Translations under genes and position numbers: made by a program
Source: Chloroflexota bacterium
GTDB lineage: Bacteria > Chloroflexota > Anaerolineae > Anaerolineales > UBA11579
Reading direction: 5' to 3'
Assembly (NCBI GenBank): GCA_013112575.1
Contig: JABFGG010000002.1
Coordinates: forward strand, 186,001 to 250,000
Length of the DNA stretch: 64,000 nt
In this document: in pieces, positions 44,169-52,227 of the stretch
How positions within the stretch are numbered: the first letter of the stretch is position 1
How the letters are laid out: each line of letters opens with the position of its first letter
The notes under the pieces: generated by a model
The model's database searches: none
Seen by the model: the letters and a program-made list of their open reading frames with translations, nothing else
Told to the model about the DNA's origin: nothing

Positions 44169-45599
44169 TCAGTCTGCCAAATCACTCGTATCTTCTTCAA
44201 CCACCACTTCACCGGCCATCGCCACGTAACTCTCAAAGCTCGGCAAAACTTTCACGGGGGTGACATGCTTCTCAACGTATTGTCGTGTATCTGCGATACC
44301 CAGCAGGTCGAACAATTGCGTGAACTGGTCTTCCCAGGCTTGGCAGATCTCGGCTTTCTTGTCTGCTGGCAGGTCCCAGAAGTGTCGCTTGAAGGCCCCG
44401 ATGGCCCGCTTGCGGGTCTTGTAATAGAACTGCTCGTCGGTCTGGCCTTCTTTACGTTCGTTCGAATTGTTCTTGTCCAGGTAAGCCTTCACTTCATTGT
44501 ACAGTTCATCCGGCAGGCGGTCGTACAACATATTCTGGAAATTGGTCGCCAGATGTACTTCGCAGGCTTCGTATTCCACGAACTTGCCAAAGGCTTCCAT
44601 CGGTAATGTCGAAGCCCCGTGTTGCACTGCCCCGGCTGTGCCATATTCCAGCCGTGCGATCTGGCTGAGTTGTTTCATACGTTCAAAGTCTACTGCTACC
44701 TCGGCAACCGAGCCATCCGGCAATACCGTGCCACCGTGTGACGTACCCGTCTGGATACTGATCTTGCTCAAGCCAACGGCATCAGCGTCCAGCTTAGCAA
44801 GTTCTGCATTGAAGCCATCTGTGTAGGCGCGCAGTTCCTCTTCAGTAGAGTTCTCGGTGCCCACCTCGCCGATCTCGCCACCCACAGACACAGTCACGCC
44901 ATCCGGCTCGTTGTCGCGGATGTACTTCGTGAACATGGCCGAGAGGGTCGTATTGAGTATTTGCTGGTCTTTCACGTCTTCCTTGCTGATGTCTACCAGC
45001 GTGGAAGTATCTACGTCGATATTGTAGAAGCCGGCTTCAAGTGCCTCTTTGGTCAGGTCACGTACCGCCTGTAATTCGCTTTCTGCATCTGCTTCGTAGC
45101 GGCTGGGCGATACCTGGAAGTGGTCGCCTTGGATGAAGACCGGGCCTTCATAACCCTCGGCGATCGCTGCCGCCATGATGTTGGTAGCATACTCGGAAGG
45201 TCGTTGCTCTGTATAACTCATTTCGGAACGCGCTAATTCAAACAATATGGCCGCGCCGTTAATACGTCCCGCTACTCTAAACACCGCTTTGGCGGCATCG
45301 AAAGCCAATGCCCGCAGGTTGATGGCCGGGACCGTAAAGGTCAGCGGAACCTCTCCGCGGCCGCGCCCCATATACAGGTCCTGGATCGAGGCGGGAATAG
45401 CACCCAGTTCCAGAGCTGCAGAACGCACCAGCCAGCGTGCGGCGAATTTGCTGGCGCCTTCGCCAAATGACGAAGCTTCTACTAGTTTGTCTATGTTCTT
45501 GCGTAAGGCATCGGCGTTGGTCACGTGGATGTGCTCACCATGTACTTCGATGCTATTTTCAACTTTTTCTAATAAGGCATTTAGTTCTGGGGAATTCAT
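44169..45599 (-). CDS. Class II fructose-bisphosphate aldolase-like protein
   Basis: 476 residues, longer than the usual 280-350. The TIM-barrel aldolase core shows metal-binding and catalytic segments: FIQGDHFQVSPSRY (His), VGGEIGEVG (Glu), TGTSHGG (His) and VQHGASTLP. These parallel HxDH, EGEIG, GTSHG and HGSSG of class II aldolases. An N-terminal helical segment of about 100 residues and a C-terminal helical region (YKTRKRAIGAFKRHFW) extend the core. It probably cleaves or forms a phosphorylated sugar, but the substrate may not be fructose-1,6-bisphosphate. It is divergent from the 45786 gene. Confidence 0.78.
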   Translation of the reverse strand: MNSPELNALLEKVENSIEVHGEHIHVTNADALRKNIDKLVEASSFGEGASKFAARWLVRSAALELGAIPASIQDLYMGRGRGEVPLTFTVPAINLRALAFDAAKAVFRVAGRINGAAILFELARSEMSYTEQRPSEYATNIMAAAIAEGYEGPVFIQGDHFQVSPSRYEADAESELQAVRDLTKEALEAGFYNIDVDTSTLVDISKEDVKDQQILNTTLSAMFTKYIRDNEPDGVTVSVGGEIGEVGTENSTEEELRAYTDGFNAELAKLDADAVGLSKISIQTGTSHGGTVLPDGSVAEVAVDFERMKQLSQIARLEYGTAGAVQHGASTLPMEAFGKFVEYEACEVHLATNFQNMLYDRLPDELYNEVKAYLDKNNSNERKEGQTDEQFYYKTRKRAIGAFKRHFWDLPADKKAEICQAWEDQFTQLFDLLGIADTRQYVEKHVTPVKVLPSFESYVAMAGEVVVEEDTSDLAD

Positions 45600-45677
45600 A
45601 TTGACCTCTCAAAATTTGCAATCGAGTGGATTTTACCATTGGAATTAATATCAAATTGAGGCCGCGTTAATATGCTA

Positions 45678-45708
45678 TTGATAATCGCCCTTTAATCTCA
45701 TGTATAAT
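45678..45708 (+). promoter_or_regulatory. Promoter of the coiled-protein/SPFH operon
   Basis: TATAAT (45703-45708) with TTGATA (45678-45683) upstream, spacer 19. The leader of about 70 bases ends in GAGGAGG before ATG 45786. Confidence 0.55.
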
Positions 45709-45785
45709 AATTATGCAGATGATTGAGTTCACTTTTTCTAACCACAACCTTAGTCAATCATTTGACCACCTTTGAGGAGGACGGG

Positions 45786-46304
45786 ATGAGTGATTTATTC
45801 GACCGGGTCACTGAAGATCAGGACCCCATCACCAAGCTAGCCAGCAAAATCCCCGGATTTGATGGATATATCGAGCGCCAAACGCGTCGCAATGCCGATA
45901 AGTTACTGCGCGAAAGTATGGCTTCCAGCTATGAAGAGCTGGTCAAGCGCATCAGTGATATCCAGAAAGATCTGGTCAGTTCTGGCGAGATCAGCGTCTT
46001 AGACGATTTGGAGACCGCCGTTACCAAGCTGCAAACTTTTGTGGATAAGATCCGCAACGCTTCTTACGGTTATTCAGGTTTCTTTGATGCCGTCAAGATC
46101 AACGAAGATGAACTAGCCCAGATCTATCACTACGATCTGTCTATGCTAGAAATGCAGGAAGGCATCAGCAGTGCCATCGACAATATAGAACAGTCCATTG
46201 GTTCAGACGGTTTACCTGCCGCCATCCGCCACCTCATCGGCCTCAGCCGCGACCTCGTTTCTGCTTATGAAAAGCGCGACGAAGTCGTCACGGCCATGGG
46301 CTAA
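45786..46304 (+). CDS. Hypothetical helical protein paired with the SPFH protein
   Basis: 172 residues, from ATG 45786 with AGGAGG 5 bases upstream. It is almost wholly alpha-helical by pattern (KLLRESMASSYEELVKRISDIQKDLV, VLDDLETAVTKLQTFVDKIRN, MLEMQEGISSAIDNIEQSIG) and probably forms a coiled-coil bundle. No enzyme motif, signal peptide or membrane helix is seen. It begins the unit with the SPFH gene 37 bases downstream, so a role with that membrane-scaffold-like protein is likely. It might play a PspA-like part, but that is inference from position and helical character only. Confidence 0.7.
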   Translation: MSDLFDRVTEDQDPITKLASKIPGFDGYIERQTRRNADKLLRESMASSYEELVKRISDIQKDLVSSGEISVLDDLETAVTKLQTFVDKIRNASYGYSGFFDAVKINEDELAQIYHYDLSMLEMQEGISSAIDNIEQSIGSDGLPAAIRHLIGLSRDLVSAYEKRDEVVTAMG

Positions 46305-46341
46305 GTACCTTGATTGACAAGATATCTCAGGAGAATAATCC

Positions 46342-47385
46342 ATGGCTCGAATTTTTGATGTAGTTGAATATCCCGATGAGATGCGCGAGGAGTTGGTGCA
46401 TCGTTTCCCTGAAGAGGGTTTTGGCGATTTTCGCATTGGCTCACAGGTCATTGTCCGCGAATCCCAGAATGCTGTCTTCTTCCGTGATGGCCGCGCCCTG
46501 GACGTTTTTCAGCCAGGCCGCCACACTATCGCCACGGCTAACATCCCCCGTATCATCGATTTCATTGGCAAGGCCTTTGACGACCGTACGCCTTTCCCGG
46601 CTGAGGTCTACTTCGTCTCCATGCGTGAGTTCCTTGATCGCAAGTGGGGTACGCCTCAACCCATCGTGATGCAGACCCCCGGCATTGGTCTTGGCTGGCT
46701 GCTGTTGCAAAGCTTCGGCACTTATTCGTATGAAATTGCCGACCCGCAGCAGTTCGTCACCCAGGTCGTTGGCACGCAGGGCACCTATCGCACTGACGAG
46801 ATCGAGAATGACCTCCGCTCCCGTTTATTGCGCAGCCTTTCCGACATGCTCGGTGAGATGAAGGGCAGCTACAGCACTGTACAGGACATCATCGCCAACC
46901 AGGAAGAGATTGGTGCTGGTGTACGAGCCAAGGTTTCCGATGACTTTGAAGCCCGTGGTCTTAAGCTCAAGGCTTTTGTGGTCACTAACATGTCTCCGTC
47001 CAAGAAGACGGCAGACGAACTCCGCGATATGGGCTTGCTGGATACCGCAACCTATACCCAACTACAGGCGGCAGACGCTATGAGAGATGCAGCACAGAAC
47101 GAAGGTGGCGGTGCAGGCCTCACGGCCGGCATCGGCGCTGGACTTGGTATCGGCAACGTAATGGGCGAAGCCCTCAAAGGCGCTACAGCCAGTGGTGGCG
47201 GCCCTGGAGCGGCCGCAGCAGCCGGTATGCCTGATGTGATGACCCCCGCAGAAGCGGCCCAGGCCCTCAAAGTTTCCGAAGAAGACGTTATCGCCGCCAT
47301 TGATGCTGGCGACCTGAAAGCCAAGAAACTGGGCAACGCCTACCGCATCAGCAAGGACTCGCTCGAAACCTTCCTCAATAGTTAG
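46342..47385 (+). CDS. SPFH-domain (YdjI-type) protein with C-terminal excisionase-like HTH
   Basis: 347 residues. The first 230 or so match the YdjI-type SPFH family (VIVRESQNAVFFRDGRALDVFQPGRHTI, FSMREFLDRKWGTPQPI-type region, FEARGLKLKAFVVTNMSPSKKTADELRDMG). A Gly/Ala-rich linker (about 245-295) follows. The last 50 residues (MTPAEAAQALKVSEEDVIAAIDAGDLKAKKLGNAYRISKDSLETFL, in sections) form a MerR/excisionase-type helix-turn-helix. Relatives usually end in a zinc ribbon. The fusion suggests a membrane-associated scaffold that can bind DNA. AGGAGA lies 8 bases before the ATG. A decayed copy of its 3' end lies at about 48985-49090. Confidence 0.82.
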   Translation: MARIFDVVEYPDEMREELVHRFPEEGFGDFRIGSQVIVRESQNAVFFRDGRALDVFQPGRHTIATANIPRIIDFIGKAFDDRTPFPAEVYFVSMREFLDRKWGTPQPIVMQTPGIGLGWLLLQSFGTYSYEIADPQQFVTQVVGTQGTYRTDEIENDLRSRLLRSLSDMLGEMKGSYSTVQDIIANQEEIGAGVRAKVSDDFEARGLKLKAFVVTNMSPSKKTADELRDMGLLDTATYTQLQAADAMRDAAQNEGGGAGLTAGIGAGLGIGNVMGEALKGATASGGGPGAAAAAGMPDVMTPAEAAQALKVSEEDVIAAIDAGDLKAKKLGNAYRISKDSLETFLNS

Positions 47386-47406
47386 TCCAATTTAGTTTGA
47401 ATTACA

Positions 47407-47436
47407 AAACCCCTACAAGATTGCTTGTAGGGGTTT
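47407..47436 (+). terminator. Intrinsic terminator after the SPFH gene
   Basis: AAACCCCTACAAG (47407-47419) pairs with CTTGTAGGGGTTT (47424-47436) around a 4-base loop, 21 bases past the stop codon. The T-run is short. Confidence 0.8.
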
Positions 47437-47480
47437 GTGCTTTAAGCTATACTTCGCATATCTTGATCTGGTACGTCTCT

Positions 47481-47526
47481 AGGAGGAAATAATATGGCAG
47501 GTGCTAAAAATATCTTGGTTTTATGA
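47481..47526 (+). other. Ten-codon reading frame behind a strong ribosome binding site
   Basis: AGGAGG (47481-47486) precedes ATG 47494, which reads MAGAKNILVL and stops at TGA 47524. The upstream bases (CTTGAT, TCTC, AGGAG, AATAAT, ATGGC) resemble those before the SPFH gene start at 46342. It may be the 5' remnant of a second SPFH-like copy, or a leader peptide for the AT-rich gene. Confidence 0.35.
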
Positions 47527-47605
47527 AATAGATTGACAGTATAGATGTAAGGCATTTCGTAAACTGTCTTGCAGATGGTCACGAATAAGTTGTTAGGAGG
47601 AAAAT

Positions 47606-48925
47606 ATGAACGACGATAGTATTTCATTACGTAAAGGGCTTCCAGGGTGGATGGTAATAGTCGCTGTTGTTTTATTTGTAAGTTTTGACGCAATTTCAAT
47701 TTCCGCAAATGTTAATAATAATAGTTTGCTTAACCAGTTTGGGACTAGTATAGCTATGCTTACACCAAGTCCTCTTACAACATTTTTAGTAGCAATTATT
47801 GCGGCAGGTAGTTCAGGTATTCCACTCGGATACATAATTCATGAACTTTATTACTATATAAAGTGGAATTCTCCCATTTCTAAAGGAGGATTATTGCCCC
47901 CTTTAATTAGTGGGTGGGAAAATGCATTAGTCAGAGTTTGTGTTGAAGTCGACCCTCCTGGGAAAATAGAGGAAGAGTCTACAGAGGAGGACGCTGGAAA
48001 CGAAAATAATTTCCGGCGGTTTTTCAAGTTATTAGATCCAAGGTCTTTTATAAGACGTGAGAAAGATAAAAAGAGACTTATCGATGAGGTATACAAAAAA
48101 AATATAAGGATATTAGCCCCCGATGACCTTAGAATTCGTGATGAGTTAGCGAATAGAAAAAGAGTTTCTTGGCATTATATTACTGAACTTGTAGAAGCCG
48201 TGATGATTTCATTTTCCAAGGACACAGCCGAGGCAGAACTAAGGATTAATAAGTACGAAAATAGAATTGATCGGATGCACTCATTGGGGGCAAGCCATTT
48301 GGGGTTCTCTATAGGCTTTGGGATTTACTTGATTTTAAAACTGCTTTTAGGTATTCAAAATGATACTGTCTCTGTTTATTACATTTTTGGCGCATTATTA
48401 CTAACTTTAATAACTATGACTTTGCTTTCAATTAGTTTTGATAGTAAGGGGCAATATGCGGAAATATTTATTGCAACGCTATTATTTTTATCCTGGAGCT
48501 TGAATCCAAACGTTTTATCACTGGGCATATTAGATAGTGACGACCTTCCAAAAATCCAGCCGGGTATTTCATACGCTATTTTAGGTTTTTGTTTAATATT
48601 AATCTTACTGTGGATTATTGCTCGCCACAATGTTCATAGGTACACTGCGAAGTTTTACATTGAAAGTGGTTCAATTTTGTTGCTGTTTATTATTTCTATT
48701 ATTATTAGCCAGCCTGCTAGTTCTCTAATTGAAGACTTCAAATGTGCAAAAATTGAACTCTTAGATATTGAATGGACCATTATTCAAAGTATTCTTATCT
48801 ATTGCGCAATCTCTGTTGCTTTTACCAAAAACCGAGCTCAATTAAAAGAGAGGATTCTATTTTCTCAAATTAGTTTGTTAAAGGAATATATAGAGAGAGG
48901 CGAACAAAATGCATCTCAACGATAG
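47606..48925 (+). CDS. AT-rich multi-pass membrane protein of unknown function
   Basis: 439 residues. Transmembrane segments are seen near the N-terminus (GWMVIVAVVLFVSFDAISI; LTTFLVAIIAAGSSGIPLGYII), then an acidic and basic cytoplasmic stretch (about 110-220, EEESTEEDAGNENN and RREKDKKRLIDEVYKKN). Five more helices follow from about 235 to 420. No family is recognised. The codon use is strikingly A/T-rich compared with all flanking genes, a sign of transfer. AGGAGG lies 5 bases before the ATG. It sits between the SPFH gene and a degraded duplicate of that gene's 3' end, so it may be cargo of an inserted segment. Confidence 0.72.
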   Translation: MNDDSISLRKGLPGWMVIVAVVLFVSFDAISISANVNNNSLLNQFGTSIAMLTPSPLTTFLVAIIAAGSSGIPLGYIIHELYYYIKWNSPISKGGLLPPLISGWENALVRVCVEVDPPGKIEEESTEEDAGNENNFRRFFKLLDPRSFIRREKDKKRLIDEVYKKNIRILAPDDLRIRDELANRKRVSWHYITELVEAVMISFSKDTAEAELRINKYENRIDRMHSLGASHLGFSIGFGIYLILKLLLGIQNDTVSVYYIFGALLLTLITMTLLSISFDSKGQYAEIFIATLLFLSWSLNPNVLSLGILDSDDLPKIQPGISYAILGFCLILILLWIIARHNVHRYTAKFYIESGSILLLFIISIIISQPASSLIEDFKCAKIELLDIEWTIIQSILIYCAISVAFTKNRAQLKERILFSQISLLKEYIERGEQNASQR

Positions 48926-48984
48926 TTCTCCATTCTTCATTATATTGGAAATAAACTATCCTCGAAAGCAAAGACACTTTGGGC

Positions 48985-49090
48985 ATACTGGTAACCTAGT
49001 TTTTTCCTCTCTCAATACTAGTAGAGTTTGTCTTGTATTTACAATAGGCAAAGACTCGTTCGAGAGCTTCCTCAATGGTTAGTCCACCTC
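48985..49090 (+). pseudogene. Degraded duplicate of the SPFH-HTH gene 3' end
   Basis: In one frame this stretch reads ...VCLVFTIGKDSFESFLNG and a stop, against ...NAYRISKDSLETFLNS and a stop in the intact gene. At the DNA level the 36 bases from about 49048 match those from about 47350 with only six or so differences, and the match continues past the stop codon (TTAGTCCA). No start codon or domain precedes it, so only a C-terminal remnant remains. Confidence 0.65.
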
Positions 49091-49140
49091 ACGACCAAAC
49101 CTCCTGCAGAAAAGCGTTTTTGTGTAACGTCTTGTGATTT

Positions 49141-49163
49141 AGAACGAGGTGAGAACTCGTTCT
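49141..49163. repeat. Inverted repeat before the BtrH-like gene
   Basis: AGAACGAG (49141-49148) and CTCGTTCT (49156-49163) are perfect inverted copies around 7 bases, 69 bases before ATG 49232. It may be an operator or hairpin. Confidence 0.55.
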
Positions 49164-49231
49164 AAAAAGTGAGATTAGGTCTAAAAGCATCTTATTATTG
49201 GGGGGAACCTCTATCAATTAAGGAAGATTTG

Positions 49232-50416
49232 ATGATCTTAGACGCTTACAAAACACTGGGGGGCATCCAACCTGAAACCGCTAACATAAAGAACGTCCTT
49301 ACCTACCACGGCGTGAAAGCCCCTCACACGGGCAAGCCTTTTACGGAGGCTATGCTTCTAGGCATTGGCGGGGGCTTGGGGGCTACATACATGCTGTGGG
49401 GTTTCAAGAAACGCGAATATCCCAGCCTGGTGATAGGTTTCCGCAACCTGTACAACTATCCCGTCAAATTCATTGAGAGGCTTTGCGAACGTGTGGGCGC
49501 AACAACGCGGCAGCTTGAGACCGGAGGGAAAAAGAAGGCCCTCACAAATTTGGAACAAACCCTTGCAGATGAGCATCCAGCGCTGGCGTGGATTGATCTC
49601 GGTGGAGCGCCGTACTATATGTCCTTCCTGCATAGCGGGGTCAAGGTCGTTTATGGGCTTGAAGATGACAAAGTATGGGTAGACCATCTTGCCAGCAAAC
49701 CATACATCCTTAATTCACAACTGGTTGCTGAGGCCAGGGCCAAAGTGCCTTCCTACAAGAATCGTATCATGACTGTTGAACCCGGCGGAGAGATGGATAT
49801 CGAGGCTGCTATTCGCGCTGGCCTGCATGACCAGATTGATTACCTCAACGCCTCCTCGGACTCCTTTTCCCTGCCCTCCATCCGTAAATGGGCGCGGATG
49901 ATGACCGATACGAAGAACAAGAAGGCCTGGCCCGTGGTATTCAAAGGTGGTCGCGGCCTGTATGGTTCATTACGCACCTTGTATGAAGGCATCGAGATCG
50001 TCGGCACGGGTGGGGGTGGCATGCGAGGTATGTATGCCGATTTCTTAGATGAAGCAGCCCCAGTTATCGAAGTTGAAGATTTAAAAACTGTGGCAACTTT
50101 GCATCGGGCTTTGGAGAAACACTGGAGGCAACTGGCACACGCCCTTTTGCCAGACTCAGTTGCTGTGTTCAAGAAAACGAAAGATATGCTCAGCGAGCGT
50201 GCCGGAATCGAATTAAAACAAGGTAGTGCCGGGCTAGAAGCCATCACGCCTCTGAATGACGAACTCCACGCCATCAAAGGTGAGCTGAACGAAGATTTCC
50301 CTTTGAGTGCCTCAGAGATCTCCGAACTATTTGAAAATATACAGTCCCAACTCGAAGAGATCTACGCAGCAGAGAAGGAAGCTTTAGTAACTTTGGAAAA
50401 TGCTGTAAAGAAGTAG
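49232..50416 (+). CDS. BtrH N-terminal/DUF4872-like protein
   Basis: About 394 residues from ATG 49232, preceded by AAGGAAG at 7 bases; GTG 49169 would add 21 residues without a ribosome binding site. The N-terminal domain resembles BtrH_N (NIKNVLTYHGV, then FTEAMLLGIGGGLGATYMLW). In butirosin biosynthesis BtrH transfers an acyl side chain, and this domain usually opens with a Cys before the ETxxLRN segment; here it reads IQPETANIKNVL, without that Cys. The C-terminal half fits DUF4872. No biosynthetic cluster surrounds it, so function is open. It lies after the degraded SPFH remnant. Confidence 0.75.
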   Translation: MILDAYKTLGGIQPETANIKNVLTYHGVKAPHTGKPFTEAMLLGIGGGLGATYMLWGFKKREYPSLVIGFRNLYNYPVKFIERLCERVGATTRQLETGGKKKALTNLEQTLADEHPALAWIDLGGAPYYMSFLHSGVKVVYGLEDDKVWVDHLASKPYILNSQLVAEARAKVPSYKNRIMTVEPGGEMDIEAAIRAGLHDQIDYLNASSDSFSLPSIRKWARMMTDTKNKKAWPVVFKGGRGLYGSLRTLYEGIEIVGTGGGGMRGMYADFLDEAAPVIEVEDLKTVATLHRALEKHWRQLAHALLPDSVAVFKKTKDMLSERAGIELKQGSAGLEAITPLNDELHAIKGELNEDFPLSASEISELFENIQSQLEEIYAAEKEALVTLENAVKK

Positions 50417-50473
50417 TTGTTATCTTTATCTCATAGGCCAGAATACCAACAGCTTGATGGTGGGATGAATGGC

Positions 50474-50592
50474 CGGAACCGAAGGTTCCGTCGGGTGTAG
50501 CCCGCATGAAATATCAAAGCAAACCCGAACCCGTTAGGGCAAAATTCCTATCCCCGTTGCTTGCAGCGGGGATAGGAATTTTGAGGGTTTGC
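50474..50592. terminator. Compound hairpin region between convergent genes
   Basis: Several stems follow the BtrH-like gene: CGGAACC/GGTTCCG near 50475-50490, CGGG/CCCG near 50490-50505, then a long stem AAAATTCCTATCCCCG (50541-50556) with CGGGGATAGGAATTTT (50567-50582). The last is enclosed by GCAAACCC (50519-50526) and GGGTTTGC (50585-50592). The long stem probably terminates both convergent genes; the rest is unexplained. Confidence 0.65.
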
Positions 50593-50625
50593 CATTTACT
50601 TAGATTGCTGCCAGAATTACAACCC

Positions 50626-51117
50626 TCAATTAAGCCGGTGAAAACCGATGCTACGGAAAATCACCCGCATCATAGAGTGTGCAAAGTCCGGTTCCAGATA
50701 TTGATTGGGGCAAGTGCCAGGTATCACGGCGATGCCATTCTCTCGACACATATCCACCGCATCCTGTGACACACTGGTCATGCTGGCTGCCAAACCAGGT
50801 TTTGTACCCATCATGCAATGCATCCATACGTGCTTGATACCCAGGTCAACACATTGCTGCACGATCTCGTCGGTCACATCTGGTTTAGCCAGGATGAACA
50901 CCGCATCAGGAACTTCTGGGATTGCATGCAAGTCTGGGTAACAAGGATCACCCTCAAACGTTGATATTCGGGGATTTATCCCAAACACCTCGTAGCCGTT
51001 GTCTTTAAATCTTTTGTAGGCCAAATTACAGCCTGTGTCTCTCCGGTCTGAAACGCCAACCACTGCCACCTTTTTATGGCCGAGGAAATCTTTTACGTAA
51101 TTATCAATTGCTGCCAT
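50626..51117 (-). CDS. CoA-binding domain protein (YccU type)
   Basis: 163 residues forming a single CoA-binding Rossmann domain: KKVAVVGVSDRRDTGCNLAYKRFKDNGYEVFGINPR at about 15-50, then PDAVFILAKPDVTDEIVQQCVDLGIKHVWMH and NGIAVIPGTCPNQYLE. It resembles the N-terminal lobe of succinyl-CoA synthetase alpha without the ligase domains. Such stand-alone proteins are widespread and of uncertain role. It is convergent with the BtrH-like gene and precedes a long repeat-rich intergenic region on its start side. Confidence 0.88.
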   Translation of the reverse strand: MAAIDNYVKDFLGHKKVAVVGVSDRRDTGCNLAYKRFKDNGYEVFGINPRISTFEGDPCYPDLHAIPEVPDAVFILAKPDVTDEIVQQCVDLGIKHVWMHCMMGTKPGLAASMTSVSQDAVDMCRENGIAVIPGTCPNQYLEPDFAHSMMRVIFRSIGFHRLN

Positions 51118-51508
51118 TGGAAATCCTTATCCTAGTCATCCAGTGTAAACATTGTTCAGAGTATAGGGGACAATTACACTGCTAAGTAGTGACAAATATC
51201 CCACTAAAAGCAGACAATTGTCACAGGAGGATAGATTGAGGGAAGGAATGGCGAACCTTGGGTTTGACAAGGTACATTAACCCTACATACGGGTACATTA
51301 AATTGCCTCGTTTTCGCCATCTTTTCTCTCAATAACCCCCATATATTCCACTCAAAACTTTTGTAATCCCATATATTGGGGTCATAGTACCCATCCCCTT
51401 GCAAACCCCTACATTAACTACAAAGGCTACATTAATTGCTGTTCCAAATCACAGGTTTGACAGTAATTGTTCTTGAATGACTGTAAGTCTTAAAGATTTC
51501 TGGCACCA
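51118..51508. repeat. Repeat-rich AT intergenic region
   Basis: About 390 bases without a credible gene. TACATTAA occurs four times in the same direction (51273-51280, 51294-51301, 51410-51417, 51428-51435), in two pairs spaced 21 and 18 bases apart. CCCATATATT occurs twice between those pairs (about 51340 and 51368). The arrangement is unlike CRISPR and recalls iteron-like or operator arrays; no replication gene is nearby. Confidence 0.6.
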
Positions 51509-51538
51509 TTGACAAATGCAACCCCTATTAGCTATGAT
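51509..51538 (+). promoter_or_regulatory. Promoter of the 51584 gene
   Basis: TTGACA (51509-51514) and TATGAT (51533-51538) with an 18-base spacer, followed by GAGGAGAG (51565-51572) before the TTG start at 51584. Confidence 0.7.
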
Positions 51539-51583
51539 AGTACTCAGGTACTGCATTAGTGCCTGAGGAGAGAGTGAAGAGCG

Positions 51584-52192
51584 TTGGATCCCCAAAGTCG
51601 ATTACGGGAAATTGCATATACTAGCCAATCACAAGGCTACAACCTTTTGCTTTTTAAAAGTGTTGACGATTCGCGTCCCCATTTTGCACATGCTGCTCAA
51701 GCCTTGAAAGATCTCAATCAGCTGTACGCACAGGATATTCGCCCAATTGATGAGCAGGCTCGCACCGATCTTGAGATTGCCCGTATGTATTGGCGCGCTG
51801 CCGACGAACGCTCCCTGGTTCATTTTGATTCTGCCTTGGAGGCTTATGGCTTCGGCCAGATGATGCAAGACCCCCAGATAAAACTTCGTTCGGCTTATGG
51901 TTGTGCCTATATCCGACTTTTCCTTGAAGAATTCGATCAAGCTCGTGAAGAAGCGCAGCTCGCTTACCAATTAGAAAAACTACCCAGTATGCTCGTGCCG
52001 GCTCAACTTGGCAATTTATATGGGGAACTGAGTTACCAAACTCAATACGAAAAAATCTCTGGTATAGCTAAAAATGTAGATACCATCCACGCTTTCATTC
52101 ATGGCAACCGCGAGACGCTTCCCCAGCGTGAACTCCTCCAGTTACTTGACTTGCAGGATTTCTTCAAGTGGCGCTTAGTGCATTTGCAATAA
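51584..52192 (+). CDS. Hypothetical helical (TPR-like) protein
   Basis: 202 residues from a TTG start at 51584; GAGGAGAG lies 11 bases upstream. The sequence is helical with paired amphipathic stretches (HFAHAAQALKDLNQLYAQD; ARTDLEIARMYWRAADE; KLRSAYGCAYIRLFLEEFDQAREEAQLAYQLEK), resembling tetratricopeptide-like repeats, but no clear TPR consensus is met. There is no signal peptide or membrane segment. It stands alone behind a repeat-rich region and a good promoter, and its regulation may depend on those repeats. Function is unknown. Confidence 0.65.
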   Translation: MDPQSRLREIAYTSQSQGYNLLLFKSVDDSRPHFAHAAQALKDLNQLYAQDIRPIDEQARTDLEIARMYWRAADERSLVHFDSALEAYGFGQMMQDPQIKLRSAYGCAYIRLFLEEFDQAREEAQLAYQLEKLPSMLVPAQLGNLYGELSYQTQYEKISGIAKNVDTIHAFIHGNRETLPQRELLQLLDLQDFFKWRLVHLQ

Positions 52193-52227
52193 GGCGGTAA
52201 ACAGTTAATTCCACCCGTACATTTAAT

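Noticed and set aside
44027-44236. 69-codon minus-strand frame between the aldolase-like and NUDIX genes
   Set aside because: It overlaps the end of the aldolase-like gene, has no ribosome binding site or domain, and runs through a hairpin.
47606-49090. Complete integrative element
   Set aside because: No integrase, transposase or clean terminal repeats are visible; only an AT-rich gene and a diverged duplicate are supported.
51256-51440. Possible CRISPR array from TACATTAA repeats
   Set aside because: Repeats are only 8 bases, unevenly spaced and not followed by cas genes.
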